From NCBI GenBank assembly GCA_032164295.1, contig JAJHTX010000009.1, forward strand, positions 1,364,001-1,428,000: a DNA stretch of 64,000 nt, in the 5' to 3' direction. The notes under the pieces were generated by a model, which did not search any database, was not told the DNA's origin, and worked only from the letters and a program-made list of their open reading frames with translations. Every line of letters begins with the position of its first letter. The first letter of the stretch is position 1. The position numbers were made by a program, and so were the translations under genes. The stretch is from Inonotus obliquus (lineage: Eukaryota; Basidiomycota; Agaricomycetes; Hymenochaetales; Hymenochaetaceae). Of this stretch, positions 11,119 through 22,790 are shown one piece after another.

Positions 11119-11801
11119 TCTGATATCGGTGGATTTTCTCCCCTTAAGACTGGTGTTCTGCCCATAGGACGTTCATCATGTCCAGGAATTTCCCTTCTAG
11201 TCGACTGCAGTTATGTCCGGAGTTTTGTTGTTCTTCCGATCGTTTCGTCGTATAATCGAGTATTTTCCATGGTCTCATTTTACCACTCAATCTGGTAAAT
11301 CTTTTCACTGAGATACCAACGCCGTGATTGCAAACGATTGATAGACGTACCTTATCATTCATCTGATGTGATTTCATACTGCTATATCAGTATCGAAAAC
11401 GTGCACTCCACCTGCTAGAGCCGACGTCCTTGCTAGTCAATGAGCAAAACGAACTGGATATGTCTACTATATATCCGTTCGTGAGTCTGGTGAAAATCGA
11501 AAGCCAGAGTTGATACATCCAGGATTGTAAATAAACGTAGAAGACTTGTCCCAAGCGTTAATATTGAGCGATTAATGATTTGACGTCATACTTTCAAGTT
11601 TTTCAACGATACTGTAGCCGTGGTTGAGGTTTAGAAATTAGAGAATGGTGATGACGCTGTATGAGCCGCATCACGTGCTAGTCTCCAGTAAGTCGAAACC
11701 GAACCCCTTTCTGGTGTGAGCGCGTTTCTTTCTGTCTTAGACTCTCATTACGCTCACACGAATACGCTCACGCCCTTCTTGTATATACACCAGTACAAAT
11801 A
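11119..11801. promoter_or_regulatory. Intergenic region and promoter of the LIM gene
   Basis: No coding frame is supported. A repeated CGCTCACACGAATACGCTCACG motif lies at about 11751-11771, just upstream of the LIM start, after a related GTGTGAGCGCG at about 11715. The paired CGCTCAC words could be regulator sites, but this is only inference. Confidence 0.3.
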
Positions 11802-13215
11802 ATGCATCCTTTCGGAGGAGTTCCTTATTGCCCGAGATGTGAGAAGGCCGTATATGCAGCTGAACAGGTTTGGTTTACTCGTATGTACCTTCACGGATCC
11901 GCAGCTGAGATCATACTGGATAGATTATGGGTCCTGGAAGGATGGTATGCCTGCCTTATGCTTAGCTGAGTTGCTGTATGCTCACCGTATGTGGACCGAG
12001 GAAGTTATATCATAAGGTATGTCGGCTGACATCATGTGTTTGAATTGTACTGACGCTTCCCCAACAGCCTTGTCTTGCTTGTACGACTTGCAGCAAACGA
12101 TTAGATTCCCTTTCGTTGATGGAACACGACAAGGAGCCATATTGGTGCGTTTATCACCTAGCTGCTTCTCTATAGTCGGAAGCTGATAAGCGTTGTTGGG
12201 GGTTGCAGTAAACAATGCTATACAAAGAATTTCGGACCGCGAGATCTTCGACAGGCGAATCTCCCGCACCGGGACGAAGTTTCGTTGCCGTCATCGTCAT
12301 CTCCAGTCAGAACTGCACTTACCGGGTCTCCAGCAAGATCGTACAGGAGCACCTCACCGACTTGGGAGGAGATAGAGACGGAGGCTAGGTTTGAGCGGGC
12401 GAAGAGGGGCCCACCAAATGACTTCGCGTCGCCCTCACAGGCAAAGGTACGGCATGACTCCTTGAAAGAACTATTTTTGCTAATAGCTTTGACTATCAGG
12501 TACTTGCTCAGAAAATCGAGAATCTTGCTGTCAACGGAGCTGAGAAGACCGAGAGGATTACCAGCTCGCCGGTCAAAGAAGCTCTGAATGGCAACGACAG
12601 CGAGGGAGAAGATATGGATAGAGACGAGGATAACGAAGCGTACGACGATAAACCAGAACCAGATGGCGACAAATCGAACAGACCCGCCATCCCACGTACT
12701 ATTCCTCTAACACCAACCTATCTGGCTCGAACCCGGAGTGCTGGTCCTTCAGTGCCTCAAACACCAGCATCACCGACCCCTGCTTCTTCTGCGCATTTCA
12801 GCACACCTCCACCAGTTAGACAAACAATGACTGGGACACGATATGGAGCTGCGCTCACAGGTGGCAGTCCACGTAGCCCGAGCCCTTGGACAAGTCGTGC
12901 TATGCCCGGAACGGCCACGCCACTCTGTGCTCGCTGCTCAAAGGCTGTATACTTCGCGGAACAGGTGAAGGCAAATGGGAAGGTGTTTCATAAGCCATGT
13001 TTACGTTGTACGGACTGTAATACTGCGCTTGACTCGTCGAGGCTTGCGGAGAAAGGCGAGAAGGTTGTCTGTCGAAGTTGCTATAGTAAGGTATGTCACT
13101 TCGTATCTGGATGCGTTCCATTTTGTGAGCATACAGCTTATCTCGCCTTTCGTGCTTCTAGCTCTATGGACCTCAAGGGAGCGGATACGCGCTTCTTGGG
13201 AAGGCGGGTGCTTGA
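11802..13215 (+). CDS. Two-LIM-domain protein (CRP-like)
   Basis: LIM domains are double zinc fingers that mediate protein-protein contacts, often at actin structures or in transcription complexes. Proposed exons are 11802-11867, 11924-11944, 12005-12016, 12068-12144, 12209-12446, 12500-13090 and 13162-13215, about 352 residues. LIM1 sits at the N-terminus: YCPRCEKAVYAAEQ, then YHKPCLACTTCSKRL and PYCKQCYTKNFGPRD. LIM2 is at the C-terminus: LCARCSKAVYFAEQVKANGK, FHKPCLRCTDCNTALD, then VCRSCYSKLYGPQG. All Cys/His ligands look present. The roughly 180-residue linker is Ser/Pro/Thr-rich and acidic, so likely disordered. Exons 2 and 3 are only 21 and 12 nt. They are needed to join the two halves of LIM1 but are the least certain part of the model. 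Confidence 0.88.
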
Positions 13216-14167
13216 ACTCAAATAATTTCTAATCGCAATGATGTATTAGGTGATCTGTAAGATGTCAACCTTTTATTTCGTAATTTATATCCTTTGCCTC
13301 TATTCCCATTCGAATTATTGTATATCACTTCCCAAATCCAAAACTAGTTCATCCCTTCCTTTTCCCCCATGGCCTTCCAGTTCAGCATCAACGCGAAAAC
13401 CTCCTCGGAAGATGTTATTAGCAGGGATGATTACCGTCAAACGTCGGTTAATTTCTCTGACACTGAGGTACAGGAAATCTTCGTTCCAAAGATATGAAGC
13501 GTTGAATGATCATTGATCCTGAAGAGAAGGCGTGAAACATCCGCGAATATGATGGAGAGAAGGGGGATGCTTCATCAGCTTCTCTCGGCATTGCTACTAG
13601 AACCAAAGGACTTCCCTGTAGGCAACTCAGTGGCAAACGCACTGGTCGGTGACCACAGTATGTATACCACGGGAAGAACGGAAGTAAAATGATATTGTCT
13701 TGGCTGGGTTCCCACGCAAGTTTCCTAACGTCGAACCACCATCTTCAACAGGCACACGCGAGTTCACCGCCGACTGAAGCGGCCTATATCCCTATTTGAT
13801 CTCAGCGGCACAGATCGAGGGTATTGTCAACATGATGCACAATGATCGAAGACCGCAACTGGAAGCGCGTAACCTATAAGTGAGAATATCTTTCCCAGCC
13901 CGAAGTTTGGGAATTGATGGATAGGTATTTCCCAGCCAGTATGCATCACTCTCCGCTATGATTATGATAGCATGAGGCACTCACGGTCTTCGGCTCGTAT
14001 GATTTCTGGTTAGTTGAAATATAAGGCATGGCCGATGAATACCCTAGTCACTTGCCTTTGGAGCCTATTGCTTGCCTCCGTCTTTCCTCCGCGCGAGAGG
14101 CGATCTGGCATTCTGTTGAATTACTTGAACAGACAGACTCCCGTCTTCCGGAGTTAGTGACGTCGAT
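13216..14167. other. Intergenic region with a possible 42-residue ORF
   Basis: A short frame at 13369-13497 (starting MAFQFSINAKTSSEDVISRD) is clean but has no recognisable domain. Similar-looking coding texture continues to about 13680 in other frames, so it might be a decayed small gene. The minus frame at 13792-13980 is also unassigned. The last about 150 bases form the sphingomyelinase leader. Confidence 0.3.
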
Positions 14168-17100
14168 ATGCCTTCTCTTAAGAAGGCGTCTACTCTCGCC
14201 CTTGCATTTGGGCTACTCGTCGGTGGGCAAGCAGTAGCGGAGCCTCTCGGATTCGGACCAGAAGCATTCACTGCGCCCGGAGCCTTTCCGACGTCGGTTT
14301 ATAGCAAGTACTACAACAATCCTACGCAGACGAGCTCGCAGGTCCAACCTCTCATCTCGGACCCCATTACAGTGAGTATTACGCGACCTAAATTTACAGA
14401 ACAGAAGTTAAACAAGCATCTGCAGCACAAGATATACCCGCCGGAACTGACGAATCCTGAGACGATACCAGTAGTAAGATCGTCTTGCTCTACTTCATCT
14501 TCACTTCTCTAAAGGACTACATTACACAGAATGATACGTCGGATCCTCATTTCCTCCCACCACGCGCATCGGACTCTGCTCTCCTAGCACAGGCGATTCG
14601 ACAGTTCCGACTTCTCGCCTCACCAGAGACTCCCAATTCGCCCTTTATCAACGACACTTGTGCACGGTGTCAAACTGCCCTGGGGATCTTGAAATTTGTA
14701 GCACTTGCTACGCCGGAGCAAGGCCCGGCGGCCGTTGTGGCATTGTGCGAGGCGTTCAGACTTTCATCCTCGTGCAGCACGTCGTTCGGGAAGTTTGCGC
14801 TTGGGAGCGTAATTACGCAGGTCAGCAGGCATATAGGCACCTTAGTCGCGAGTTAACACTGATAAATTTCTAGGTTGTTGCGTTCGCCGACGTCGAGGGC
14901 TTTGATGGCCAGGTATGCAAAATTTCGCGTTTCATGTCTCTAATCGAGGCATCACCTCGCCGCAGCCTGTGCCTGGACGCGAGCACATGCTGATCCATCT
15001 AATTTTAGATGATATGCCAGAATTTCTTGGCTGCTGCATGTCCGTTACCACCAACTTCTTCGCTCGACCTTAGTAATTGGTTCAAGAAACCCAAGCCTGA
15101 TCCGTTACCTGAGCCAAAGAAACCTAGCGGAAAGCGGCTTAAGGTCCTTCACCTCTCTGACATCCATCTGGACCCTCGTGCGTTATGCTCACTCTTTACT
15201 CAGCTGTACAAGGGACTCAACCGGGTTTTTTTGTTTTGGTTCCTTGCTGATATAAGGATATGCAACGGGTGCCGAAGCTAATTGTACCTCGGGTCTATGT
15301 TGTCGAGACGGAAATGTCGCGACCACAAGTCCGAACAAGACACTCGTTCCCGCTCCCCGTTTCGGTGCCTTCCTCTGGTGAATCACCATTCTACATCATC
15401 CAAATGTTTTGGAATAACCAAGCTAACAAACACAACCAACACTTATTAGTGACTCGCCATATGCACTGACGCTAGCCGCTCTTGAAGCCATCCCCGTCCT
15501 GACGGGAACCCAGAGTTTTGGTTTCGACTGGACGTTGTACACAGGAGACCTTCTCGCACATGACACAGATCCGCAGCTTTCCCGTGATTATATGATGTAT
15601 ACTGAAGTAGGTGCTGCGTTCGCCTCTGATAAAGCCGGGCTTCAAGGTATTGATATCACTCTTTGAATTGAACAGACTGTGATCTTTGACCTCATCAAGC
15701 GCATGTTGAAAGCGGGTCCAACATATGTGGCACTAGGTAACCATGACTCTGTCGGCGTGTAAGTATCTGTTGGTCGTCTCTAAATCTAGAGCGAGGTCGC
15801 GGTTGACGAGTTACTTGCGGTTCAATAGTGCACAAGACGCACCAAATATCCTCCCCGGCGAGTTGGCACATCAATTTGACTGGTGAGCCCAACGTCCAAT
15901 TATGATTCCCTGGGAACTCACAACTATAAACAACGACGAATGAAGGAATTACGAACATGTCTCGAGTCTCTGGAAATATGAGGGTTGGATAGATAAGCCT
16001 GCTTTCGAACTTGCCCGTGCACACTATGGAGCATATATGGTTCAGAGAAAGGACGGATTACGAATCATCACTCTGAATACGAATCTTTGGTTGAGGTAAG
16101 CCTATCTAACACCATCTGTCTTTGATGCACATGCTCTTGTTCAATTATGAACGTACGCAATATTCGTTGGGATGGTAAGAGCGAACTGGTTCAACTATAT
16201 CAATATGACATCTTCGGACCCGTCAGGCATATTGCGCTTCCTCACAGATGAGCTACAGGATGCAGAGGATGCTGGTCACCGCGGTATGTACTTATCCTGA
16301 TTACTTGAGGGTGCATCACTACCAGAACTGACATGACCATTAATTCAGTCTGGATTATGGGACATGTGTTGAGTGGATGGGACGGCACGAACGCGCTACT
16401 GAACCCGTCAAATCTCTGTAATACATATCTATAGCTTCATACGAGGAAATATCTAACATCAATTTTCTACAGTTTATCAGATGTATGCCCCATAATATCT
16501 GAATCATCATTCACTACTCCTAAACAATCCACAGCGTAGACCGTTACTCGCCACACGTAATTGCTAGTATGTTCTCTAAAACTTGTGTAGTGCGAAAGCT
16601 GACGTGTTTTGTGGAGGCATCTTCTGGGGTCACACGCATGAAGACGAATTGTCGGTCAGTACTTCCATTTCTCCCTCCATACTCAGAACAAAATCTAATT
16701 CGATGCTTTACTTTAGATATTCTACAAGAATAACGGAACTCAACAGACTGCGGAGAACGCGCTAGCTGTTTCATGGATTGGACCATCTATTACTCCACTA
16801 TCGAATTTGAACGCGGGTTTCCGCGTGTATGAGGTGGACTCATCTGTAAGTTGCTCTTATCGACAAAAAAGACCAATCGACGCTAACGTCCATATCCCCG
16901 CACTTTTCTTGTATGTTTAGACATTCGAGGTCTTAGACGCGCATACGTAAGGGTCATCCTGCACAACTACTAACACTCAACGCCCGAACTAATTAGTTCC
17001 TCAGATGGAGAAGCGACGTATCCACTTACCCCGAACTTGACTCTCAAATCGAGATTGGACCGACTTTCACGTATGAATATAGCACACGCGATACATACGG

Positions 17101-17513
17101 AACGAACATTACAGGTTGGGGACCTAACGATCCGTTAAACGCGACTTGGTGGCATCGAGTTACAGAAGGTATGTATTATTCCTTTCATCTTTCACTCTCT
17201 CATCTCTCAAATCACCGGATCTTATTTCGAACGTATTTTTTTAATATATAGTGATGGAGAACAACTCGGATCTAGTCAGAGTAAGTATCCAACCTTCTTT
17301 CTTTCAAAGCCAGTACAGTACGTTCTATGAAACTCACGGATCATAACACACATATAGACATTCCACACTCTCCAAGGCAAAAGCTCCATACGCACAAAAC
17401 TATGTTCCGACGATTGCGTCGAGGCGAAGATATGTTACTTGCGTAGCGGTTCCTCGAGTATCGCAAGACAAAACTGTCCTCCTGGATTTGGATCTGTCCA
17501 AGGCCTGTTTTGA
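14168..17513 (+). CDS. Acid sphingomyelinase (sphingomyelin phosphodiesterase), secreted
   Basis: A metallophosphoesterase that hydrolyses sphingomyelin-type phosphosphingolipids to ceramide. Fungal members are secreted or wall-associated. The start gives a signal peptide (MPSLKKASTLALAFGLLVGG). Next is a saposin-like Cys-rich region (NDTCARCQTALGILKF, ALCEAF, MICQNFLAAACPLP). Then comes the calcineurin-like catalytic domain with its metal ligands: KVLHLSDIHLD, DWTLYTGDLLAHD, YVALGNHDS, WIMGHVLSGWDG and IFWGHTHEDEL. Typical Cys-rich TSGLCCRDG and FGAFLCDSPY are present, and the C-terminus (KLCSDDCVEAKICYLRSG) carries the usual disulfide knot. There are about 15 introns of 45-75 nt, several interrupting motifs. 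All needed frames were found and no lesion was seen. The stop is TGA at 17511. Confidence 0.9.
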
Positions 17514-17816
17514 GTGGCGTGTTGTCAGGATTCGCGGATGGGACGGCTAAGGAATGGAGTTCATGAGTAGAATAGTTTGCTATGTGCTCCGTAGATACTT
17601 TTCCAGGAAATAAATGAGAAGTCGATTTCTTAGTCACGAACTCGCACACTAGCAACCGGCGCCATACCAGATCGTAAGGGATCAATTTCCTACAATTATA
17701 ATCACAACAGCGTGTATACTACGATACCACAGCACATAAAAAACGAGAGAAACAAGACGCAAGTCCGATTAAATATATACACTACAATGTCTCTACGCAC
17801 GTACACACCAAAACAT

Positions 17817-20464
17817 CTACACCTGACTGACAGGTTCATACCCAGATCTATTCCTCCCAAACGAAAGGCTGAATCCCATGAAATGTCCTTCCCTTTTCTT
17901 CCCTCTCCCATCCTCCTCCTCCTCTCTCTCCTTCCTCCTCTTAGCCTCTCGGAGTCCCTCAGCAGGTAAATCATATAACCTCTCATATTCCACACCTAAT
18001 TCCCTCCCGGCAGTCCAAAAGTCTTTACAATTTCCAACGATACCGAGATCGAAGGGATTGGAAGCTTTTCGTGCGCGTGCGAGACCATCTGCGGCTCGTC
18101 CACGTGTAAAGACGTCTAGACCTGTTAGAGCAAGGAGTGTTCCTCCACATCCCGAGGAATGACTATGTGCATGGGTTGTTGGTGGACTTAACACATCATC
18201 GCCTGTACCTGCATCCGCATCCATAGTCGCATGTTGATGTCTATGACCCATCTGAGACGATAGGCTCGATCCACCTCTTCCACCCATGAACCCATACCTT
18301 CCGAGATTTGAAACTTCGAATGTCGTCATTTGTCGCGTTACTTGGTAGAGCTGACCGATGAGAAGAATAGTTGTCCAGAGGAGTTGGAGTGTCGACCAGA
18401 TGGCAACGGAGAAGAGGAATGGGTCGTATGAAGTTAGAGCGCAGAGTTCATCCGGGAGCAGACAGGATGGTGCGGACACAGCCTCAGAGTTGACAGCCGA
18501 GAAATCTGAGATTGCATGATTAAACGCAGCTGGGGGCACGATGTAGAGTCAGATACTCACAGGAAAAGGTTAGGTAGTCAAATAAGATAACTCCAAGGAC
18601 GAGCGTGCTGACGAAAATAATGAACTGGCGATGGTTCTTCATGCCAACTACGACGTTTGTGCGTCAGATGAAGTTAGAGCTACAGGTGAAACCACCTTAC
18701 CGCAATTCCAGACCCAAGGACAATGACTGAAGCACATCAATTTACGCGTTTCAAATCATAGCACAACAAACTCACTGATCATGTCGAGCTATACATCTAT
18801 CGCAGAATCGGCAATGTTTTGATCTAAGCGGCTTGCGAGCCTGGCAAGCTCGTGAGTAACCGGGGAGAAAAAGGATGGAATAAGCTTTACCATGCACTGT
18901 ATACAGAATGTCTGTCCATTTAGACGTCCTTCTGATGCAAGTTCCTCTACAACCTTCACGCATGTCAGGCGAGCTGATATTCGTGATAAGTTAACAATCT
19001 CACAGCTCGTAACTCTGCATCATTCGCAGGCTTAGGGCACGTTCCGGGATCTAGAGTGATAGATCGAACAAAGTTGTAGACACATAACCCATACGCAAGG
19101 GCGAACATCAAGTGAGCGAGTGGGTGGTGCTGCGTCTCTGTGAATAGTAATCAGCGACACATGGCATCCAATATCCAATAAGAGCACTCACGCTGTATTA
19201 ATCGAGTAGCCCAACAATAGGCAACCCAGATTAAGCTGCCAAATATTATTCCAGCATAATAAGGGCTCTGTATTACTCCTTCTGAATAGCTTGCGCTGTT
19301 TAGAAGAACTCGTGTAACGATCTGGTGAATGGGAACGATTAGTGACCAAGTTCGGCGAGTTACTTACAGATAGCGGGACATACGTGGTGCATAGCGAAGA
19401 ACTCAGCCATCGCGAGCAATACACCGGTGTACCACGGCATTATTTTCAGCGTCGTGAATATAAGGTAAAAGAAGATAGTAGGCATTATAAAAATAGCCAA
19501 CTTCGTATTCCGCTGTAACGAACCAAATAAGACCTTCTGGGATCGATTGATGTGATACCAAAGCAACTCACCTCACTGAGCGGCTTCAACTTCCTGGTTC
19601 CGTCCTCCAGCATGCCTCCCTCCTCTAAAGCGCGTTTCCAGGCACCAAGACTCTTCAGCTCTACTGCCATGTCCCTCGGCGTCTTACCTTCACGACTCTT
19701 GGCATTGATGTCTGCTCCTTTTTCAATCAAATTCCGTATGCAGTTTCTGTTACCTTTGACGACTGCCCAGTGAAGCGGTGTCAACTCGGACTCGTCCCGG
19801 GTGTTTGCGTCAGCGCCATGCTTGAGTAGGAGATCCACCGACAGTGCATCGCCTTGGTAAGCCGCCCACATCAGCGCTGTGTGCCCTTGCGCATCGCGCG
19901 AATCTATGTTGATAGGTTGATGCAGGATATACAAGAGAGACATGACAGACGAAGAGTGCGTAACAAGGTGCAACGTGTTGTAACCTTGTGCATCTGCGAT
20001 TGTCGGGTCTGCGTTGTGCGCGATGAGCAGCTGAATAATGTAAAGATAACCATTGCGAGCAGCCCATTGCATAGGAGTTGCAACGAGGTCGCCACCGAGT
20101 GCGTCTACCTCAGCGCCCTGCTCAAGGAGGTAACGGCAGGCGGGCAGCTGCGCATTGATGGCCGCCCAATGCAACGGAGTGATATTCTGGTCGTCTCTGT
20201 CGGTCGCTTTAGCTTTTCCAGACTCTATAAGCATCTTTAACGTATTTAGATCGCCTCGCTGAGCAGCAACAAAGATGTTTATCTGCGGCCCCTGTGAGTG
20301 ACCCCTTGCATGTCCGAAACAAATGACAGTGCACGCACCTCTGGCTCATAGACTGTCTGAACTTGTTGGCGAGCAAATGAGATATTCGTGCCTGATGCAT
20401 CTTCAAGATTAATAGCTGTTGTAGGTTCGCCTGTTGGAGTGAGGATGCTAGTTGGTTCCGACAT
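17817..20464 (-). CDS. AKR1: AKR1-type ankyrin-repeat palmitoyltransferase (DHHC)
   Basis: A Golgi/endosomal multi-pass membrane enzyme that S-acylates proteins. In yeast Akr1 acts on casein kinases Yck1/2 and in endocytosis. The ATG at 20464 starts an acidic cytosolic N-terminus, followed by about six ankyrin repeats (ITPLHWAAINAQLPACRYLL, ATPMQWAARNGYLYIIQLLI, HTALMWAAYQGDALSVDLLL, LTPLHWAVVKGNRNCIRNLI). Hydrophobic segments follow (TKLAIFIMPTIFFYLIFTTL). The catalytic Cys-rich domain reads KPLRSKHCRFCDRCIARHDH then HCPWVWNCVGMKNHRQF, with the DHHC tetrad intact. Its first His codon is split by an intron (about 18727-18775). The C-terminal tail has two further membrane segments and a cytosolic end with a KRRKEREEEEDGRGKKRE charged stretch. 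The gene is divergent from the F-box gene at 20832. Confidence 0.92.
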
Positions 20465-20831
20465 GACGGTCACCAAGAAAGAAAGAGATCAGAAATGCAG
20501 GTCAGGTTACGTGCCACGCCAATTTCACCGCATCGAAGTCACGAGCGAGAGGCGGCAGTGATAGGAAGATCACGTGACAGAGCACGTCTAATTTCGACCG
20601 TGGCTCTTCATTCCCTTTGTTTAGCGCGCTCATTCATCTACTAGTACACCACAGGTAAAAAGGACACCCTACCGCTTTCCTGTTGACTGACTCTTATTCT
20701 GATAGGATAGGATAGGATTTTTTATCACATACTCTGCACCTCATCTCTTGGCTCGTGTTGGTTTGGGCCTTTGGGAACATCTCGGCTTCATAACAAGCAC
20801 TCGTGGTTTTTGACAGAATCACACAGTCGCC
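20465..20831. promoter_or_regulatory. Divergent promoter between AKR1 and the F-box gene
   Basis: Only 367 bases separate the two start codons, so both promoters must lie here. A direct GATAGGATAG repeat is at about 20701-20715. No other element is recognisable. Confidence 0.5.
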
Positions 20832-22211
20832 ATGAACAGACTACCCCGCGAAACTCTTTGCAACATCTTTATGCACTGTGCCCCGTTGGCACACACCGTC
20901 GGCAAGCCTGGCCCTATCTCAATCGCGTACACAGTTTCCCGTGTCTGTCAACGTTGGCGCAAAGTGGCTTTCTCAATGGGAATACTTTGGTCTTATCTTG
21001 ACATAAAATTAGACCCCGAGAAATGGCAGACAACGTTGGAGATATTCCGAGCGTGGCTTCAACGATCACACAATGCTCCCTTAAATTATTCTCTCGAATT
21101 TCGCCTCGAGGGCCGCGACCACCAGATGGAGCCAAACCTAGCCGCCGAATTCATGGTCAGAGCATTGCTGCCGCAGCAACACCGGTGGGAGAATATGCAC
21201 CTAGATTGGGTTATATTGGTGTCTCCCGACTTCCCGGGTATTAGGCTATTCCGAATGCCGATACTAAAGAAACTATATCTCACTTTCAGAATCGAGACTT
21301 GGACGAAAGAAATGTTGGAAGCAGATATCAGCCTTTCCAAATGTTCCCAATTGGAGGACTTTAGACTTTGGGGATCTTACAATCTTAACCCCGGTAGCAT
21401 GCCTATCGACTCTTTATCGGGCATAGCTGACTTCATGTTCTGCGGCGAACACGCGCATGAAACTGTCGCGAGCCAATGCTTGGACTTCCTAAGACAGACG
21501 CCCAACCTCCAGTTATTCCGTGCCGCGTTTAGGCATAATGGTGCCAATGTTCAGGCGGAACAAGGTCTTTGCGAGGACGAGGACGAATTAACTCTCCCAA
21601 ACTTGCGTTTCCTCGTCCTCAATCACGGTCCCCCCGCCCACGAGATAATCGACAGACTGACGCTACCGTCGTTAGCGAGTCTCTTTTACGATGGTTATGA
21701 CCATATTGGGGAGGGTGACATCCTTCTGCGATTCATCGAGCGGTCTCTTCCTCCCTTGACATGCTTATGGATAAACACGTTCGAATTGGAAGAGGAAACC
21801 CTAATAGCTCTCCTTCAATGGTTGCCTGCGTTACGGGAACTCGGTCTCAAGTATATGGCATTAACAAGACGCGTTTTCCGAGAGCTCACTCCAGATGAAT
21901 CATCCAGCGGGTTCGAGAGCTCGCCCGACGCAGTCACCCATCTTGTGTGCCCATTGCTCAGATCCATCGAATTTGACGAATTAACTCTCGCCGAAGACAG
22001 TGTCGCGGTCTTAAAGACGATCTGTGACTTCGCCCAGGCGCGCTGCAATATTATGAAGACGTTCAGTGCTATCCAGTTCGGTGACCATGACGCACACGCG
22101 TTGCCGCGCGAGTTCACGGAGGACGATTACAAGGACTACGCGCGGATTGTCGAGCAAGAGAAATGGTTTCGAGCTGAGGGCAATGATGAAGGATGGATGC
22201 GAACGCCATAA
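20832..22211 (+). CDS. F-box protein, 459 residues, intronless
   Basis: A probable substrate adaptor of SCF (Skp1-cullin-F-box) ubiquitin ligases. An F-box lies at residues 1-50 (MNRLPRETLCNIFMHCAPLA, then VSRVCQRWRKVAFSMGILWS). It is followed by the long, weakly repetitive leucine-rich region typical of the greatly expanded F-box families of Agaricomycetes (PILKKLYLTFRIETW, FLVLNHGPPAHEIIDRLTLP, LRELGLKYMALTRR). No recognised substrate-binding domain such as WD40 is present. The frame is a single uninterrupted exon from ATG to TAA. Base use matches its neighbours. Confidence 0.85.
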   Translation: MNRLPRETLCNIFMHCAPLAHTVGKPGPISIAYTVSRVCQRWRKVAFSMGILWSYLDIKLDPEKWQTTLEIFRAWLQRSHNAPLNYSLEFRLEGRDHQMEPNLAAEFMVRALLPQQHRWENMHLDWVILVSPDFPGIRLFRMPILKKLYLTFRIETWTKEMLEADISLSKCSQLEDFRLWGSYNLNPGSMPIDSLSGIADFMFCGEHAHETVASQCLDFLRQTPNLQLFRAAFRHNGANVQAEQGLCEDEDELTLPNLRFLVLNHGPPAHEIIDRLTLPSLASLFYDGYDHIGEGDILLRFIERSLPPLTCLWINTFELEEETLIALLQWLPALRELGLKYMALTRRVFRELTPDESSSGFESSPDAVTHLVCPLLRSIEFDELTLAEDSVAVLKTICDFAQARCNIMKTFSAIQFGDHDAHALPREFTEDDYKDYARIVEQEKWFRAEGNDEGWMRTP

Positions 22212-22790
22212 GCACTTGAAAGGGCTTGGTTCCCACACGTAGGCAACGAACGAGGTCGGGAGAAGAAGCGGAGCTTCACGCCGATCTGATCAAGGCTTGC
22301 GAGGTATCGTTCGAAGGACGATGTCGAGACGTCGAATGACTCGTACGAGTGTCGCGCTACGATGCACTATGTCCAGTATAGAATCAAATGGATCAACGCG
22401 GAAATGACGTTTTTTTGTCTGAGAGGATTCTCATGTACTTATGATGTATTATGCTGTTGGTTGAGGTTAGATAGTATAAAGTGAGAACGAGTCATTTGAC
22501 CTAGCACCGCTTTGCAAGGTACATTGAACGGACATGCATGGGCGAATGAGTCTAGGAGTACAAGACGGAAAAGGCGGCGGAGGGTTGGGACGAGTCACTT
22601 GTCTGTTATAATGAGGAAAATACTTAAGTTTGTTGCATAGAGATATAGTAGTGAGTCAAGGCAAATCGTGTGGCTGTGGCCGAAGTGACCAAGTCAAGGT
22701 TTAGCTGACTAATTATTCCCACGGATACTTTGAAGGGCCAAACAAAACGGGCGCGTCGACCTCACTCAGCGTCCTTCACGTCCTCTAACA
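22212..22790. other. Intergenic region before the nucleoporin gene
   Basis: No coding frame is supported. It should hold the F-box 3' end and the nucleoporin promoter. Confidence 0.4.

Noticed and set aside
17878..18162. Plus-strand open frame over the AKR1 3' end
   Set aside because: It is the antisense of the AKR1 coding exon, with composition explained by that gene.
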